64,000 nucleotides of DNA. It comes from an uncultured Mucilaginibacter sp. Lineage in GTDB: Bacteria > Bacteroidota > Bacteroidia > Sphingobacteriales > Sphingobacteriaceae. The translations under genes and the position numbers were made by a program. The stretch lies in contig CAJYJH010000021.1 of the NCBI GenBank assembly GCA_913775265.1, positions 1 through 64,000 of the forward strand, in the 5' to 3' direction. Of this stretch, positions 45,301-53,162 are shown in pieces; within the stretch, counting starts at the first letter, position 1, and every line of letters begins with the position of its first letter. Below the pieces are notes generated by a model. That model was not told where the DNA came from. It worked only from the letters and a program-made list of their open reading frames with translations, and did no database searches.

Positions 45301-46472
45301 TTAGGATTCATTTGATATAAGCCATCGTTGGTGCCCAGCCAAAGCATTGAGTCTTTTATTAAAAAAGCTTTGACAGCTTTATGCCCTACACTATAAGGCG
45401 CGAAATTGAATTTATATTGGTTGGTGTCAATTTTCAACAGCCCGCCATTGGTACATAACCAAAATCTACCAGCATGATCATCATAAATATCTCCTTCGGC
45501 ATAAAATGAAGTTTCAGAAACATTATCCCATTTCCTGTTTTGCGGATCGAACCAAAAAGCACCTGCCGTACCACCAACCAGCAACTTCTTACCATCAAAC
45601 GCCGACACACTAAAAACTGATGAATTATTGGCTTGTGGCCCACCATAATATTTAAACTTATGAGTTTTAGTATTAAAATTGTATAGACCTTTCCAGTACG
45701 AGCAAACCCATATAGTTTTATCTTTACCCCAGGCAATAGACCAAACATCATTAGGATTTTTACTCCCGCTTGCCCACACTTGTCGAAAATTTTGAAATGT
45801 TTTTGCAACCCGGTCAAAGCTGTTAATACCACCGCTCCAGTTTCCCAACCACAATTCGTTACCATCGCCCTCAATAATGGAGTTCACAGATTTGCCAGCC
45901 ATTGCTTTTGGATTATTGGCTTGCGGTTGATAAACTAAAAAATTATTGCTTTTCTTCAGATATTGATTAAAGCCATCGTCGGTACCTATCCAAATGTCAT
46001 TGTTCCGGTCGCAGAGGATTGACCATATTTTATCGTTGCTTATAGACGATCGATTTTGCGGATCGTGCCTGAAAGAAATAAACTGTTCGGTTCTTGGATC
46101 AAGCTTGCAAAGCCCATCTGTAGTTCCTATCCAAATATTACCCTGCTTGTCTTCGGCAAGCGCACTGATTGCATTATTAATAAGTCCTCGCGAGTTACCT
46201 GAGCTATTTAAAAATACTTTAAAAGTGTATCCATCAAAACGGCACAGGCCATTGGCAGTACCAATCCACATAACGCCAGCCTTCGAATGCAACGCACATG
46301 TCACGAGCTTGGTGGGAAGCCCCTCGTTGGTTGAATATAACTTCAGTGCGTTGTTAGGCGCTCGCCCATTGCCATTTAGCTGAATATTCGGAATTTGAGC
46401 AAATGACAGGTGTGCAATAAAAAAAGCAGCGGCAAATAATAAATAACACTGTAACCTTTCTGCACCTCGCAT
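42321..46472 (-). CDS. Hybrid two-component system sensor/regulator (HTCS)
   Basis: A 1383-residue one-protein two-component system of the kind that controls PULs. A signal peptide (about 1-26) precedes two seven-bladed beta propellers of repeated Reg_prop units (about 45-665; many WIGT.dGL motifs), a Y_Y_Y domain (about 700-790), one membrane segment (793-813), a histidine kinase with H850 in TNISHEFRTP, ATPase motifs NAVKF, DTGRGIP and GFGIGLFLV, a receiver with D1162 in ISDVMMPGMSG and K1214, and a C-terminal AraC DNA-binding domain (about 1270-1362). The periplasmic propellers would sense a glycan fragment; the AraC end would act on susC and the enzyme genes. All expected residues are present. 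Confidence 0.95.
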   Translation of the reverse strand: MRGAERLQCYLLFAAAFFIAHLSFAQIPNIQLNGNGRAPNNALKLYSTNEGLPTKLVTCALHSKAGVMWIGTANGLCRFDGYTFKVFLNSSGNSRGLINNAISALAEDKQGNIWIGTTDGLCKLDPRTEQFISFRHDPQNRSSISNDKIWSILCDRNNDIWIGTDDGFNQYLKKSNNFLVYQPQANNPKAMAGKSVNSIIEGDGNELWLGNWSGGINSFDRVAKTFQNFRQVWASGSKNPNDVWSIAWGKDKTIWVCSYWKGLYNFNTKTHKFKYYGGPQANNSSVFSVSAFDGKKLLVGGTAGAFWFDPQNRKWDNVSETSFYAEGDIYDDHAGRFWLCTNGGLLKIDTNQYKFNFAPYSVGHKAVKAFLIKDSMLWLGTNDGLYQMNPNNGKTVTYKQAKGKQSLSSSDISQLFVDRQKQLWVLTENGFDLYHKDTRTFTTYSHHSHLETLFNEDVFREMIEVKPNIFYLATDAGLKIFDKANQQFQHYYNIPGNPSSISNNHVYCLAQDPDSSVWIGTAGGGLNRFNPANGKFRRYIREGKGEGEISDNTINNIVKDSRGQIWVCTANGLNKYDRKYDRFITYSTNNGFASNQFVNLCEGHDGKLWVLTGTGLSRFDPITQKVRNFDEADGLFANEKIAISTNGTIYLAGTKGIVYFNPTEVKINKTIPSIIFTDFQIFNRSVRTGKGSAIGDKDINAAKEIHLSYNQSVFSIDFAALNYTHPEKIEYAYQLSGFDKKWNYVGGQRKATYTNLNPGTYTFRVKASDSDGYWSEQGREITIIINPAWYVTWWAYTIYVMIISGLAAVFIIYKNRQAKLQYGIRLAQIEGEKEKELSEKKLSFFTNISHEFRTPLTLIINPVKELLYRDDQNIDTSSLNIVYRNARRLLSLVDQLLLFRKAGDDDDVLRVSMVDVTELSKEVFLCFTHQARVKNIDYDFIAPETPVMILLDREKIEIALFNLLSNAVKFTPPQGCIKVNISESEHHANIQITDTGRGIPSHIGEKLFNRFYQEPQQSNAATGGFGIGLFLVKTFIARHQGKVWYESAVGAGTIFYIELNKGENHLATAQRVEDNASSSVLLKEMIEGEINVNASVEAAAEPDPTQPLAADFKTILIVDDNDEIREYIKQIFKLDHHVLDASDGEAGLKIVKDVMPDIVISDVMMPGMSGVELCNLIKDDSSISHIPVVLLTASSSPEIKLKGIEGGADDYISKPFDRDLLKARVSSILKSRNTLQQYFYNKVTLNSNNLKISDEYKEFLERCIQTVENHLQNTEFNIQVLANELGISKSSLNNKVKSISGLSTNNFIRFLRLRKAAEMFINTNNTVMETAYQVGINDAKYFREQFLKLFHMNPSQYIKKYRNPAFYQNSVSPLIKKASTKES

Positions 46473-47073
46473 AGTTTAAAGACCTGTTGTAAAAGAATAC
46501 TCCGCATTTGAGATTCGGAATATGAGCAATCTAGTTTTTTAATATTTTTAGCTATTGATGTAATAAGGCGAAGATCAAAAAAATATAATATAAAACGGAA
46601 GATTTATCTTTTTCACAAAAGAACCTACTTTTAGGCTGCTCAAATATTGCAGACGTTTAATATCGTGGAAGTATGAGTCATGAACTTAGCCAAGCTTCCA
46701 GATATTGATTAAAGACGACCGATCTAATAATAGAAAATCAGTGTAGTACTTTGGCTACTTAACTTATGCACTATTCAGTGAATTGTGTGCATTTATAACC
46801 CAATTGCTATTTGATCTACCATCGCTGATAAAGTTTGATATTAACTACTTAAAAACACATACTTAAAATAAATTTGTCTATAGGACTATTATTTATCCAG
46901 CCCAATGAAACCCCTTTGTAGTAAATGACGACCGGAAGATGAAGCTGTTATATTTAACATTAAGTTTTTGCCGATTTACTTATATTTAGCACAAATTACA
47001 ATCGATTGTATGAGCTATTTAATTATACGCATATCCAATTGAAGGTGATAATATAAATGCATCATTATATCTT
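46473..47073. other. Divergent 601-base intergenic region between sensor and nucleotidyltransferase genes
   Basis: No ORF of note and strongly AT-rich. It must carry promoters for the sensor (minus) and the nucleotidyltransferase pair (plus). A TAAATTTG -7-like box at 46869-46876 is about 200 bases before the plus gene but without a -33 partner. Confidence 0.5.
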
Positions 47074-48018
47074 ATGAAAATAAAAAAAGCTGTAATTACG
47101 GCCGCTGCCCGCGGAGAACGTTTATACCCTGTATCTGACACTGTGCAAAAAGCCATGCTGCCCATGATTGATACCGATGGGTTGCATAAGCCAACCATAC
47201 AAATTATTGCAGAAGAAGCTTTTGACAGTGGGATTGAAGAAGTTTGCGTAATCTGTGCTCCCGGCGATGCCGAGCGTTATCAAAACGCTTTTACAGCACT
47301 CAAAGCAAATCTTACCAAATCGTTTAGTGGTGCGGAATGGGCACAGCAGGAAGCAGCAAAAGTTGACCTTTTTTTAGAAAGGGTACAGTTTGCAGAACAA
47401 CCTGAGGCATTGGGCTATGGGCATGCGGTAAATTGCGCGCGTGCTTTTGTTGGAAATGACGCTTTTTTACTCCTGCTGGGTGATTACCTGTATGCTTCAA
47501 ATCAAAAAGGCAAAAGATGTGCAGCGCAGCTATTAGAATTAGCAGAGGCCGAAAACTGTTCTGTTTCGGCAGTTAATCCTACTCCCGAACACCTGATTAG
47601 CCGCTATGGTACCGTAACCGGCAGGCACGTAGCCGGCCTAACCGGTGTTTACGAAGTAGAAAAGCTAATTGAAAAACCTTCATTAAGCCTTGCCGAACTG
47701 GAGTTGCAAACTCCGGGATTACGTATAGGCTATTACTTGTGCTTTTTTGGTATGCATGTGCTTACGCCAGCTATATTTGACATTCTGCAAAAACACATTG
47801 AAGAAGGTAATGGCCAAGTGTTGCTTACCCCGGCATTGCATGAACTTACCCAAACAGAGCGCTATCTGGCACTTGAGGTTCAGGGTTCGCGCTATGACCT
47901 TAGTAGCCCGCACGGTTTACTGCGCGCACAGGTGGCCTTAGGCCTGGCCGGCGAGGCACATGACGAAACTTTGAGCATACTGGTAGAATTACTAGCCGAG
48001 GCCAATGGCCGTAAATAA
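47074..48018 (+). CDS. GalU-like nucleotidyltransferase with an altered active-site loop
   Basis: A 314-residue protein of the GalU/RfbA type (sugar-1-phosphate nucleotidyltransferase fold). The opening MKIKKAVITAAARGERLYPV and QKAMLP (the GalU PKxMLP position) are recognisable, followed by AEQPEALGYGHAVNCA, LLLGDYLY and LIEKPS. In GalU the loop reads GxGTR; here it is ARGER, so the usual glycines of the nucleotide loop are missing, while the following Lys and Asp positions are kept. It may therefore be a divergent enzyme or a non-catalytic partner. It is followed 14 bases later by the kinase/UDPGP fusion gene. Confidence 0.7.
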   Translation: MKIKKAVITAAARGERLYPVSDTVQKAMLPMIDTDGLHKPTIQIIAEEAFDSGIEEVCVICAPGDAERYQNAFTALKANLTKSFSGAEWAQQEAAKVDLFLERVQFAEQPEALGYGHAVNCARAFVGNDAFLLLLGDYLYASNQKGKRCAAQLLELAEAENCSVSAVNPTPEHLISRYGTVTGRHVAGLTGVYEVEKLIEKPSLSLAELELQTPGLRIGYYLCFFGMHVLTPAIFDILQKHIEEGNGQVLLTPALHELTQTERYLALEVQGSRYDLSSPHGLLRAQVALGLAGEAHDETLSILVELLAEANGRK

Positions 48019-48032
48019 CTGATATTTTACTG

Positions 48033-51000
48033 ATGAACATATTTATAGAAACCATCACATCGGCTGATCCGCAAAAACGTGATCGCTCTTTTTTTGAACT
48101 CAGCCGGCACATGCAATCGAAAGAATTGCTTGCCGCGTTACTAGAGCTGGAAGAGTTTCGAAAAACTACTTCCAACCTGTATGATAAGGTAAGAGCCATC
48201 CTATTTTTATACGCCGGTTTTCGCTTTTTTTTAATATCTGCTAAAGAAATACCTAAAACGGGCAAAGTTCCATACACCGGGTTTGAAGATTTATTGGCGC
48301 GCAGGTTTGAACAGGCTATCCATGCTTTTTACCAGGAGATAAAAGTACAAGGTCCCAGTGCAACCTTATTTAGTGCACTAGCCGAATGCTATCATCAGCT
48401 TTCTTTCCAAACGCTGGCCAACCAGGTGCGCAAAAGTGTGCGCTCGAGCAAAGGTAACCAATGGATGTTCCGCTCGGGTAACCAGGATCAGCACCCTATA
48501 AAAATACATCCTAAACTTTTGCAGCGCCGCGAAGGCACGTTGTTTTATCCTATTCTGCACGAACAGACATCGGTGCGCATGGATTTAACGCATAGCGGTT
48601 GGTCTGATATTTTCTTTTTAGGAATGGACTACCCGGATGGTGCCAACGTAGTGAACGTATCTATAGACCTTGGGATGTTTGGTCGGGATAAAGATATCCG
48701 CCCTCCCCTGCATAGCTACGTGCGTGTTATACCCGAGCCGGTACTGCGGGTAACCAGTATAGACTTAAATACTACTAAAGATATTACTGACCTTGATGAC
48801 CTGTTTAACTTTGGTAATGACTACCTGAGCTTGGTTAAGGCCGGCATTATAGCATCAGGTCTGGTTCCCCCCTCTTTTGAGGGGACAAACCAATCACTCA
48901 TTAAGCTTTTAGCCAACATTGTTGGGCCGGGTATAGGTATTGAACTGGTTACACGGGTAAATGATATCCCGAAAGGATCGCGCTTTGCGGTATCTACTAA
49001 CCTATTGGGTTCAATCATCAGCTTGCTAATGCGGGCAACCGGACAAACACGTCAATTAGAAGGCGGCTTAGAAGAAAGCGAACGCAGACTGATTGCCTCC
49101 CGCGCTATTTTAGGCGAGTGGATCGGTGGTTCTGGAGGGGGCTGGCAGGATTCCGGCGGCGTATGGCCAGGCATTAAAGCCATACATGGCACCTTTGCCC
49201 GCGAAGGCGATCCGGAATTTGGTACCAGTAAAGGCTCGTTGCTACCCAAACACGAAATTTTAACCGGTGATAAGGTACACCCGGAGTTTTATGAACGGAT
49301 AACCAACTCGTTGGTGCTGATGCATGGCGGTATGGCCTCTAATGTAGGCCCTATACTCGAAATGGTCACTGAAAAGTATCTGCTCAGGTCCGAAAAAGAT
49401 TGGGTAGCTCGCCAGCAAACCAATCATATTTTCAATAATATTTTAGAGGCCATCAAAGAGGGCGATATTAAAAAGCTTGCCCGCAACACAGAAGATAACT
49501 TCTTCGGCCCGATAAAAACCATTATTCCGTGGGCATCTACCTACTTTACCGAGCAGATCATCAGCAAGGCAAAGCAGAGATTTGATTCCGACTATTATGG
49601 TTTCCTGATGCTGGGCGGCATGTCGGGCGGCGGTATGGGTACTTTTGTAAACCCGGACAAGTACGAGGAGTCTAAAAGCAAGATGCTCGAAATACTGAGC
49701 GAAACGCGACAGGAACTTGCTGCTTCTATGCCATTCGCTATGAACCCGGTAGTTTATAACTGGAGCATTAATCACAAAGGTAGCTGGAGCACCCTGCATG
49801 AAGGTAACGAGGCGATCATGCCTGAGCAGTATTATGGCATTCATGTATCAGGGTTGGTTAAAAAAGACCCTGCGGCGATTTCATACATCCGCCGCGCTGA
49901 AATAGATTATTTTACCACGCACTGCCAGCAAAATAACCTGGCTTACCCCCTGCTGCGCACTATAGTGAGTAACCTGTTCCAGGTTTCGGACCCGTCGAGC
50001 CAGGGTAATCAATCTGTGGAGCATCTTAAAGCCGACACTATTAAAAAAGAAAACGGATTTGACTTTATTCAGCACGAAGAAATACGGGAAGAAATACAAA
50101 AAGGCCGCATTGGCTTATCGCGCAACCGGCTTCCTGCCGAAACGCTCATTGAAGATGTAGAGCCAGGAGAAATTAGTTCGGTAGAACAAGTTGCAGTAAC
50201 TGCTGAAGGCATTGCAGCAATAAAAGGCGGCAAAGTAGCCGTTATGAGTTTGGCAGCAGGTATAGGCACCCGCTGGACTAAAGGCGCAGGCGTTATTAAA
50301 GCTATTAATCCGTTTGTGGAAATGGCTGGCAGGCATCGAAGCTTTTTAGAAATACATTTAGCAAAAACTAAAAAAACTGCCGAAAACTTCAGCACTCATG
50401 TGCCGCATGTAGTGGCAACAAGTTACCTTACCCATGCGCCGATAGAAGCCAACTTGCAGCAAACCCATAATTTTAATTATGACGGTCCTGTTTATCTGTC
50501 GGCAGGCCGTTCAATAGGGCAGCGTTTTGTTCCGATGGAGCGCGATCTACGTTTTTTGTGGGAAGATATGCCGCAAGAAACCCTGGACGAAAACAAACAG
50601 AAAGTGCGCGATGCCGTGAGACAGAGCATGATTAGCTGGGCTAAAAGCAAGGGCGAGGGCAGCGATTATGTAGACAACGTAGCGTCGCAACGGTTTTCGC
50701 CACTGGGGCACTGGTATGAGGTATCCAATTTGCTCCGCAACGGCACATTAGCTAAATTACTGGTGGAGCATCCGCAGGTGGAGACATTGATGCTGCATAA
50801 TATTGATACTTTGGGAGCTGATGTAGATCCAGCTGCGCTTAGTTATCACCTGCAATCGGGCAATGTACTAACCTTCGAGGTGATACCCCGCCATATTGAC
50901 GACCGGGGCGGTGGTTTGGCTAAAATCAACCAAAAATTACGCCTGCTTGAAGGATTAGCCCAGCCGCATGAAGAGGACGAGCTTAAATTAAGCTACTACA

Positions 51001-51365
51001 ACTCCAATACTACCTGGATACAGATTGACCCATTGCTTGCACTTTTTGGCCTTAACCGTAAAGATTTACAGCAAGATGATGCGCAACAACTGGCCAAAGC
51101 CGTACGTACAGTGGCCCATCGCATTCCAACTTATGTTACTATTAAAGATGTAAAATACCGTTGGGGTCATGCACAGGAAGATATCTATCCGGTTGCACAG
51201 ATTGAAAAATTATGGACCGATATGACCGCCCTGAACGATCTTAAATGCGGCTACCTGATTGTACCCCGATTGCGCGGACAACAAATGAAAGACCCGGCCC
51301 AGCTTGATGCATGGGTAACTGATGGCAGCAAAGACTATGTAGAATCACTTTGTGATTTTAGCTAA
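48033..51365 (+). CDS. Fusion of a GHMP-kinase-like half and a UDPGP-type nucleotidyltransferase half
   Basis: A 1110-residue protein. Residues 1-175 are helical and unrecognised. The kinase-like half (about 178-545) is related to the Fkp kinase in this window: TSVRMDLTHSGWSDI (179-193), SIDLNTTKDIT, PKGSRFAVSTN (313-323) at the ATP loop, GGSGGGWQDSGG (365-376) and LGGMSGGGMG (527-536). The ATP loop is altered: Fkp has PKGSGLGTSS. The C-terminal half (about 730-1085) is UDPGP-like with VAVMSLAAGIGTRWTKG (735-751), LMLHNIDTLGAD (919-930) and EVIPRHIDDRGGG (949-961). UDPGP proteins make UDP-sugars from sugar-1-phosphates. A role in turning a PUL-derived sugar into a UDP-sugar is inference. The domain order is opposite to Fkp. 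Confidence 0.72.
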   Translation: MNIFIETITSADPQKRDRSFFELSRHMQSKELLAALLELEEFRKTTSNLYDKVRAILFLYAGFRFFLISAKEIPKTGKVPYTGFEDLLARRFEQAIHAFYQEIKVQGPSATLFSALAECYHQLSFQTLANQVRKSVRSSKGNQWMFRSGNQDQHPIKIHPKLLQRREGTLFYPILHEQTSVRMDLTHSGWSDIFFLGMDYPDGANVVNVSIDLGMFGRDKDIRPPLHSYVRVIPEPVLRVTSIDLNTTKDITDLDDLFNFGNDYLSLVKAGIIASGLVPPSFEGTNQSLIKLLANIVGPGIGIELVTRVNDIPKGSRFAVSTNLLGSIISLLMRATGQTRQLEGGLEESERRLIASRAILGEWIGGSGGGWQDSGGVWPGIKAIHGTFAREGDPEFGTSKGSLLPKHEILTGDKVHPEFYERITNSLVLMHGGMASNVGPILEMVTEKYLLRSEKDWVARQQTNHIFNNILEAIKEGDIKKLARNTEDNFFGPIKTIIPWASTYFTEQIISKAKQRFDSDYYGFLMLGGMSGGGMGTFVNPDKYEESKSKMLEILSETRQELAASMPFAMNPVVYNWSINHKGSWSTLHEGNEAIMPEQYYGIHVSGLVKKDPAAISYIRRAEIDYFTTHCQQNNLAYPLLRTIVSNLFQVSDPSSQGNQSVEHLKADTIKKENGFDFIQHEEIREEIQKGRIGLSRNRLPAETLIEDVEPGEISSVEQVAVTAEGIAAIKGGKVAVMSLAAGIGTRWTKGAGVIKAINPFVEMAGRHRSFLEIHLAKTKKTAENFSTHVPHVVATSYLTHAPIEANLQQTHNFNYDGPVYLSAGRSIGQRFVPMERDLRFLWEDMPQETLDENKQKVRDAVRQSMISWAKSKGEGSDYVDNVASQRFSPLGHWYEVSNLLRNGTLAKLLVEHPQVETLMLHNIDTLGADVDPAALSYHLQSGNVLTFEVIPRHIDDRGGGLAKINQKLRLLEGLAQPHEEDELKLSYYNSNTTWIQIDPLLALFGLNRKDLQQDDAQQLAKAVRTVAHRIPTYVTIKDVKYRWGHAQEDIYPVAQIEKLWTDMTALNDLKCGYLIVPRLRGQQMKDPAQLDAWVTDGSKDYVESLCDFS

Positions 51366-51389
51366 CAGTACAACATTACACTTTACGTC

Positions 51390-51424
51390 AAAAAGCCTTT
51401 CTGATTTCTCAGGGAGGCTTTTTT
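51390..51424 (+). terminator. Terminator after the kinase/UDPGP fusion gene
   Basis: AAAAAGCCTTTCTGA (51390-51404) pairs with TCAGGGAGGCTTTTT (51409-51423) with two G-U pairs, followed by a short T-run; 25 bases past the stop. Confidence 0.8.
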
Positions 51425-51999
51425 ATTTAGATAAACCATTTCATACAATTGAGAGGAGCGGATTTAACAATTGAATATATAAGACAACCCTCAAAAGTTT
51501 TGCGGCCCGATTGCATTACATCTGCATAAGATTGCACCGGCAAAGCATCTACTCGAAACAGTTTATAAACGCACCTTTATTAAAAGGGCTATGATTTATT
51601 TTTAAACCACCACAACTGGATAAGTGTGTGAGTTGTGTATTAAGCTTGCGTCAAAAAGATTAACAGAATTATAATGCATGAAGACTTTAATTTTATGAAA
51701 ATATTACATAATTATACATATATGTAATTATATATCTTCATCAAATATCTTGTATACGGACTGTTATATTAAAATAAATGCTTAAGTACAACAATTTATT
51801 TTTCGAATTTTCCGATAACTCCAGTGCAAATCAATGTTTACAAGAGGCACTTTGCGACCGATAAAAGCTTAAACTCACCTTTATGCATATTTACATATAT
51901 GCATAAATACAGTCAAGAATTTTAGATGCTACGGTCAACGATATCAATATTATATAAGGCTATCTACACGTTTATACTTATGCACATTGGTATAGCCTA
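51425..51999. other. AT-rich non-coding stretch with inverted repeats next to the partition module
   Basis: About 575 bases without a gene. It holds a TACATATATGTA palindrome (near 51715), flanked by ATGAAGA and TCTTCAT about 60 bases apart, and the TTTATGCATAT inverted repeat at 51880-51907. The AT content is clearly higher than in the surrounding genes. Confidence 0.55.
51880..51907. repeat. Inverted repeat TTTATGCATAT, candidate partition site
   Basis: TTTATGCATAT (51880-51890), 6-base centre TTACAT, then the exact reverse complement ATATGCATAAA (51897-51907). The ten-base core TTTATGCATA recurs at 52955-52964, on the other side of the parA gene. Confidence 0.6.
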
Positions 52000-52245
52000 T
52001 TAATTAGCCTCCAAATATTTTTCAAGTGCCAGTATAGTAATTTCTTTGAGCGACAACTCCTCTTCTACTCCGTGAGTCTTCATCTTCTTTAATAGCTTAC
52101 GTGGTATCCACACGTTAAGCTGTCCCTCCGGCTCTTTCTCGATTGGTTGCGCCTTAACCGGCGCTACTTCTTGTATGGGGGTTTTGGGTTCTTCCTTTTT
52201 AAGCTTATCTGCCAGGTTACCCAGTTTGCTTTTATAGTCTGCCAT
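52000..52245 (-). CDS. Small putative DNA-binding partition protein (RHH-like)
   Basis: An 81-residue protein. The first 40 residues are polar and Pro/Glu-rich. The last 40, QLNVWIPRKLLKKMKTHGVEEELSLKEITILALEKYLEAN when read in parts, have a beta strand (LNVWIPR) followed by two helices, as in ribbon-helix-helix proteins (the N-terminal strand binds DNA). It follows parA in the same direction after 48 bases, the position of parB in type Ib partition systems. No ParB-type HTH is present. Assignment is by shape and context. Confidence 0.6.
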   Translation of the reverse strand: MADYKSKLGNLADKLKKEEPKTPIQEVAPVKAQPIEKEPEGQLNVWIPRKLLKKMKTHGVEEELSLKEITILALEKYLEAN

Positions 52246-52293
52246 TTTATGTATATATTTATCTATGCAAATACAAAATTATAGTACTGTTAA

Positions 52294-52899
52294 TTACTCA
52301 CTTATACTTTCTACAATTTCTTCAGCAAGGCCCGTGATCTCTTCCTTGGCTTTAATATCTGCACCAGCTAAAACGCCACCGGTGATTGGTGAGCGCGTAA
52401 AACTAACCCGATCATGCACCATGGTTTGCAGTACTGGAGTATCAAAACTTTGCAGCAAGTTCAGCACCTCTTGAGTAACGCCCGAGCGAGGCTTGATCAT
52501 ATTAAGCACAATACCAGCTTTTAACCGGGGATACTTGGCCTGTGCTTGTTTAACCAAAGCCAAAGTTGAACGGATGGCCATTACATCAAAAAAGCCTGCC
52601 TTGGTCGGGATCAACACATAGTCAGAAATCAAAAAAAGCTCCGGTAAGCGATTAGATAAATAAGGCGGTGTATCTATAATAACCAGGTCCTGCTTAGCAG
52701 CTTTAATACTTTCAAAGTTATCTTCCTGCATCACAGTGAGGCCCGGCAAATGTTCCTGAAGATCAACAATACTACCCTGTAAATCGGTATCTACCAAGGC
52801 TACGCTTAATTGGTCTTGAAAGCAAACTGCCAAATTCATGGCCAATGTGCTTTTGCCTACGCCGCCTTTTTGATGAGCTACCGTTATAATTTTTCCCAT
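52294..52899 (-). CDS. parA: ParA-family ATPase, small plasmid-type
   Basis: A 201-residue Walker ATPase from ATG 52899 (MGKIITVAH). An in-frame ATG 48 bases upstream would add residues not typical of the family. The deviant Walker A motif is KGGVGKST (11-18), the A-prime motif DTDLQGS, and Walker B VIIDTPP. The lack of an N-terminal DNA-binding domain and the length near 200 place it with the type Ib ParA proteins of plasmids, rather than chromosomal Soj (about 260). With the small partner at 52000 and inverted repeats on both sides it looks like a complete partition module. Confidence 0.88.
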   Translation of the reverse strand: MGKIITVAHQKGGVGKSTLAMNLAVCFQDQLSVALVDTDLQGSIVDLQEHLPGLTVMQEDNFESIKAAKQDLVIIDTPPYLSNRLPELFLISDYVLIPTKAGFFDVMAIRSTLALVKQAQAKYPRLKAGIVLNMIKPRSGVTQEVLNLLQSFDTPVLQTMVHDRVSFTRSPITGGVLAGADIKAKEEITGLAEEIVESISE

Positions 52900-52954
52900 G
52901 CGCAAATATAAGATGTCTAAACTAAAGCGACATACATAAACTTGCAACTATGTA

Positions 52955-52964
52955 TTTATGCATA
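52955..52964. repeat. TTTATGCATA copy upstream of parA
   Basis: Identical to the core of the inverted repeat at 51880-51907 and 56 bases upstream of the parA start, within CAACTATGTATTTATGCATA that resembles an imperfect dyad with ATACAGTTG. In type Ib systems the centromere usually lies here. Confidence 0.5.
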
Positions 52965-53123
52965 CAGTTGATAAAGATAGGTTTAGACAATAATTATTAT
53001 AATTAATTTTAAACTGTTCTCAGAAATTCATCCCTATATGAATTGACAGATTTAAAAATCTAAATAAGGCCCTTACAGTTAAATTTAAATATCCTTTTAT
53101 TTAGAAAGACTTTTAAAACGAAA

Positions 53124-53153
53124 CAAAAAAACCTCTCAGATTTCTCCAAGAGG
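53124..53153 (-). terminator. Terminator after tRNA-Phe (minus strand)
   Basis: CCTCT (53132-53136) pairs with AGAGG (53149-53153); the T-run follows on the minus strand (A-run 53125-53131). Confidence 0.7.
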
Positions 53154-53162
53154 CTTTGCTTG

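Noticed and set aside
26279..53162. Attachment-site repeats matching the ends of the tRNA genes
   Set aside because: I looked by eye for copies of the tRNA-Leu and tRNA-Phe 3' ends at the other border and found none; a computed search is needed to exclude short repeats.
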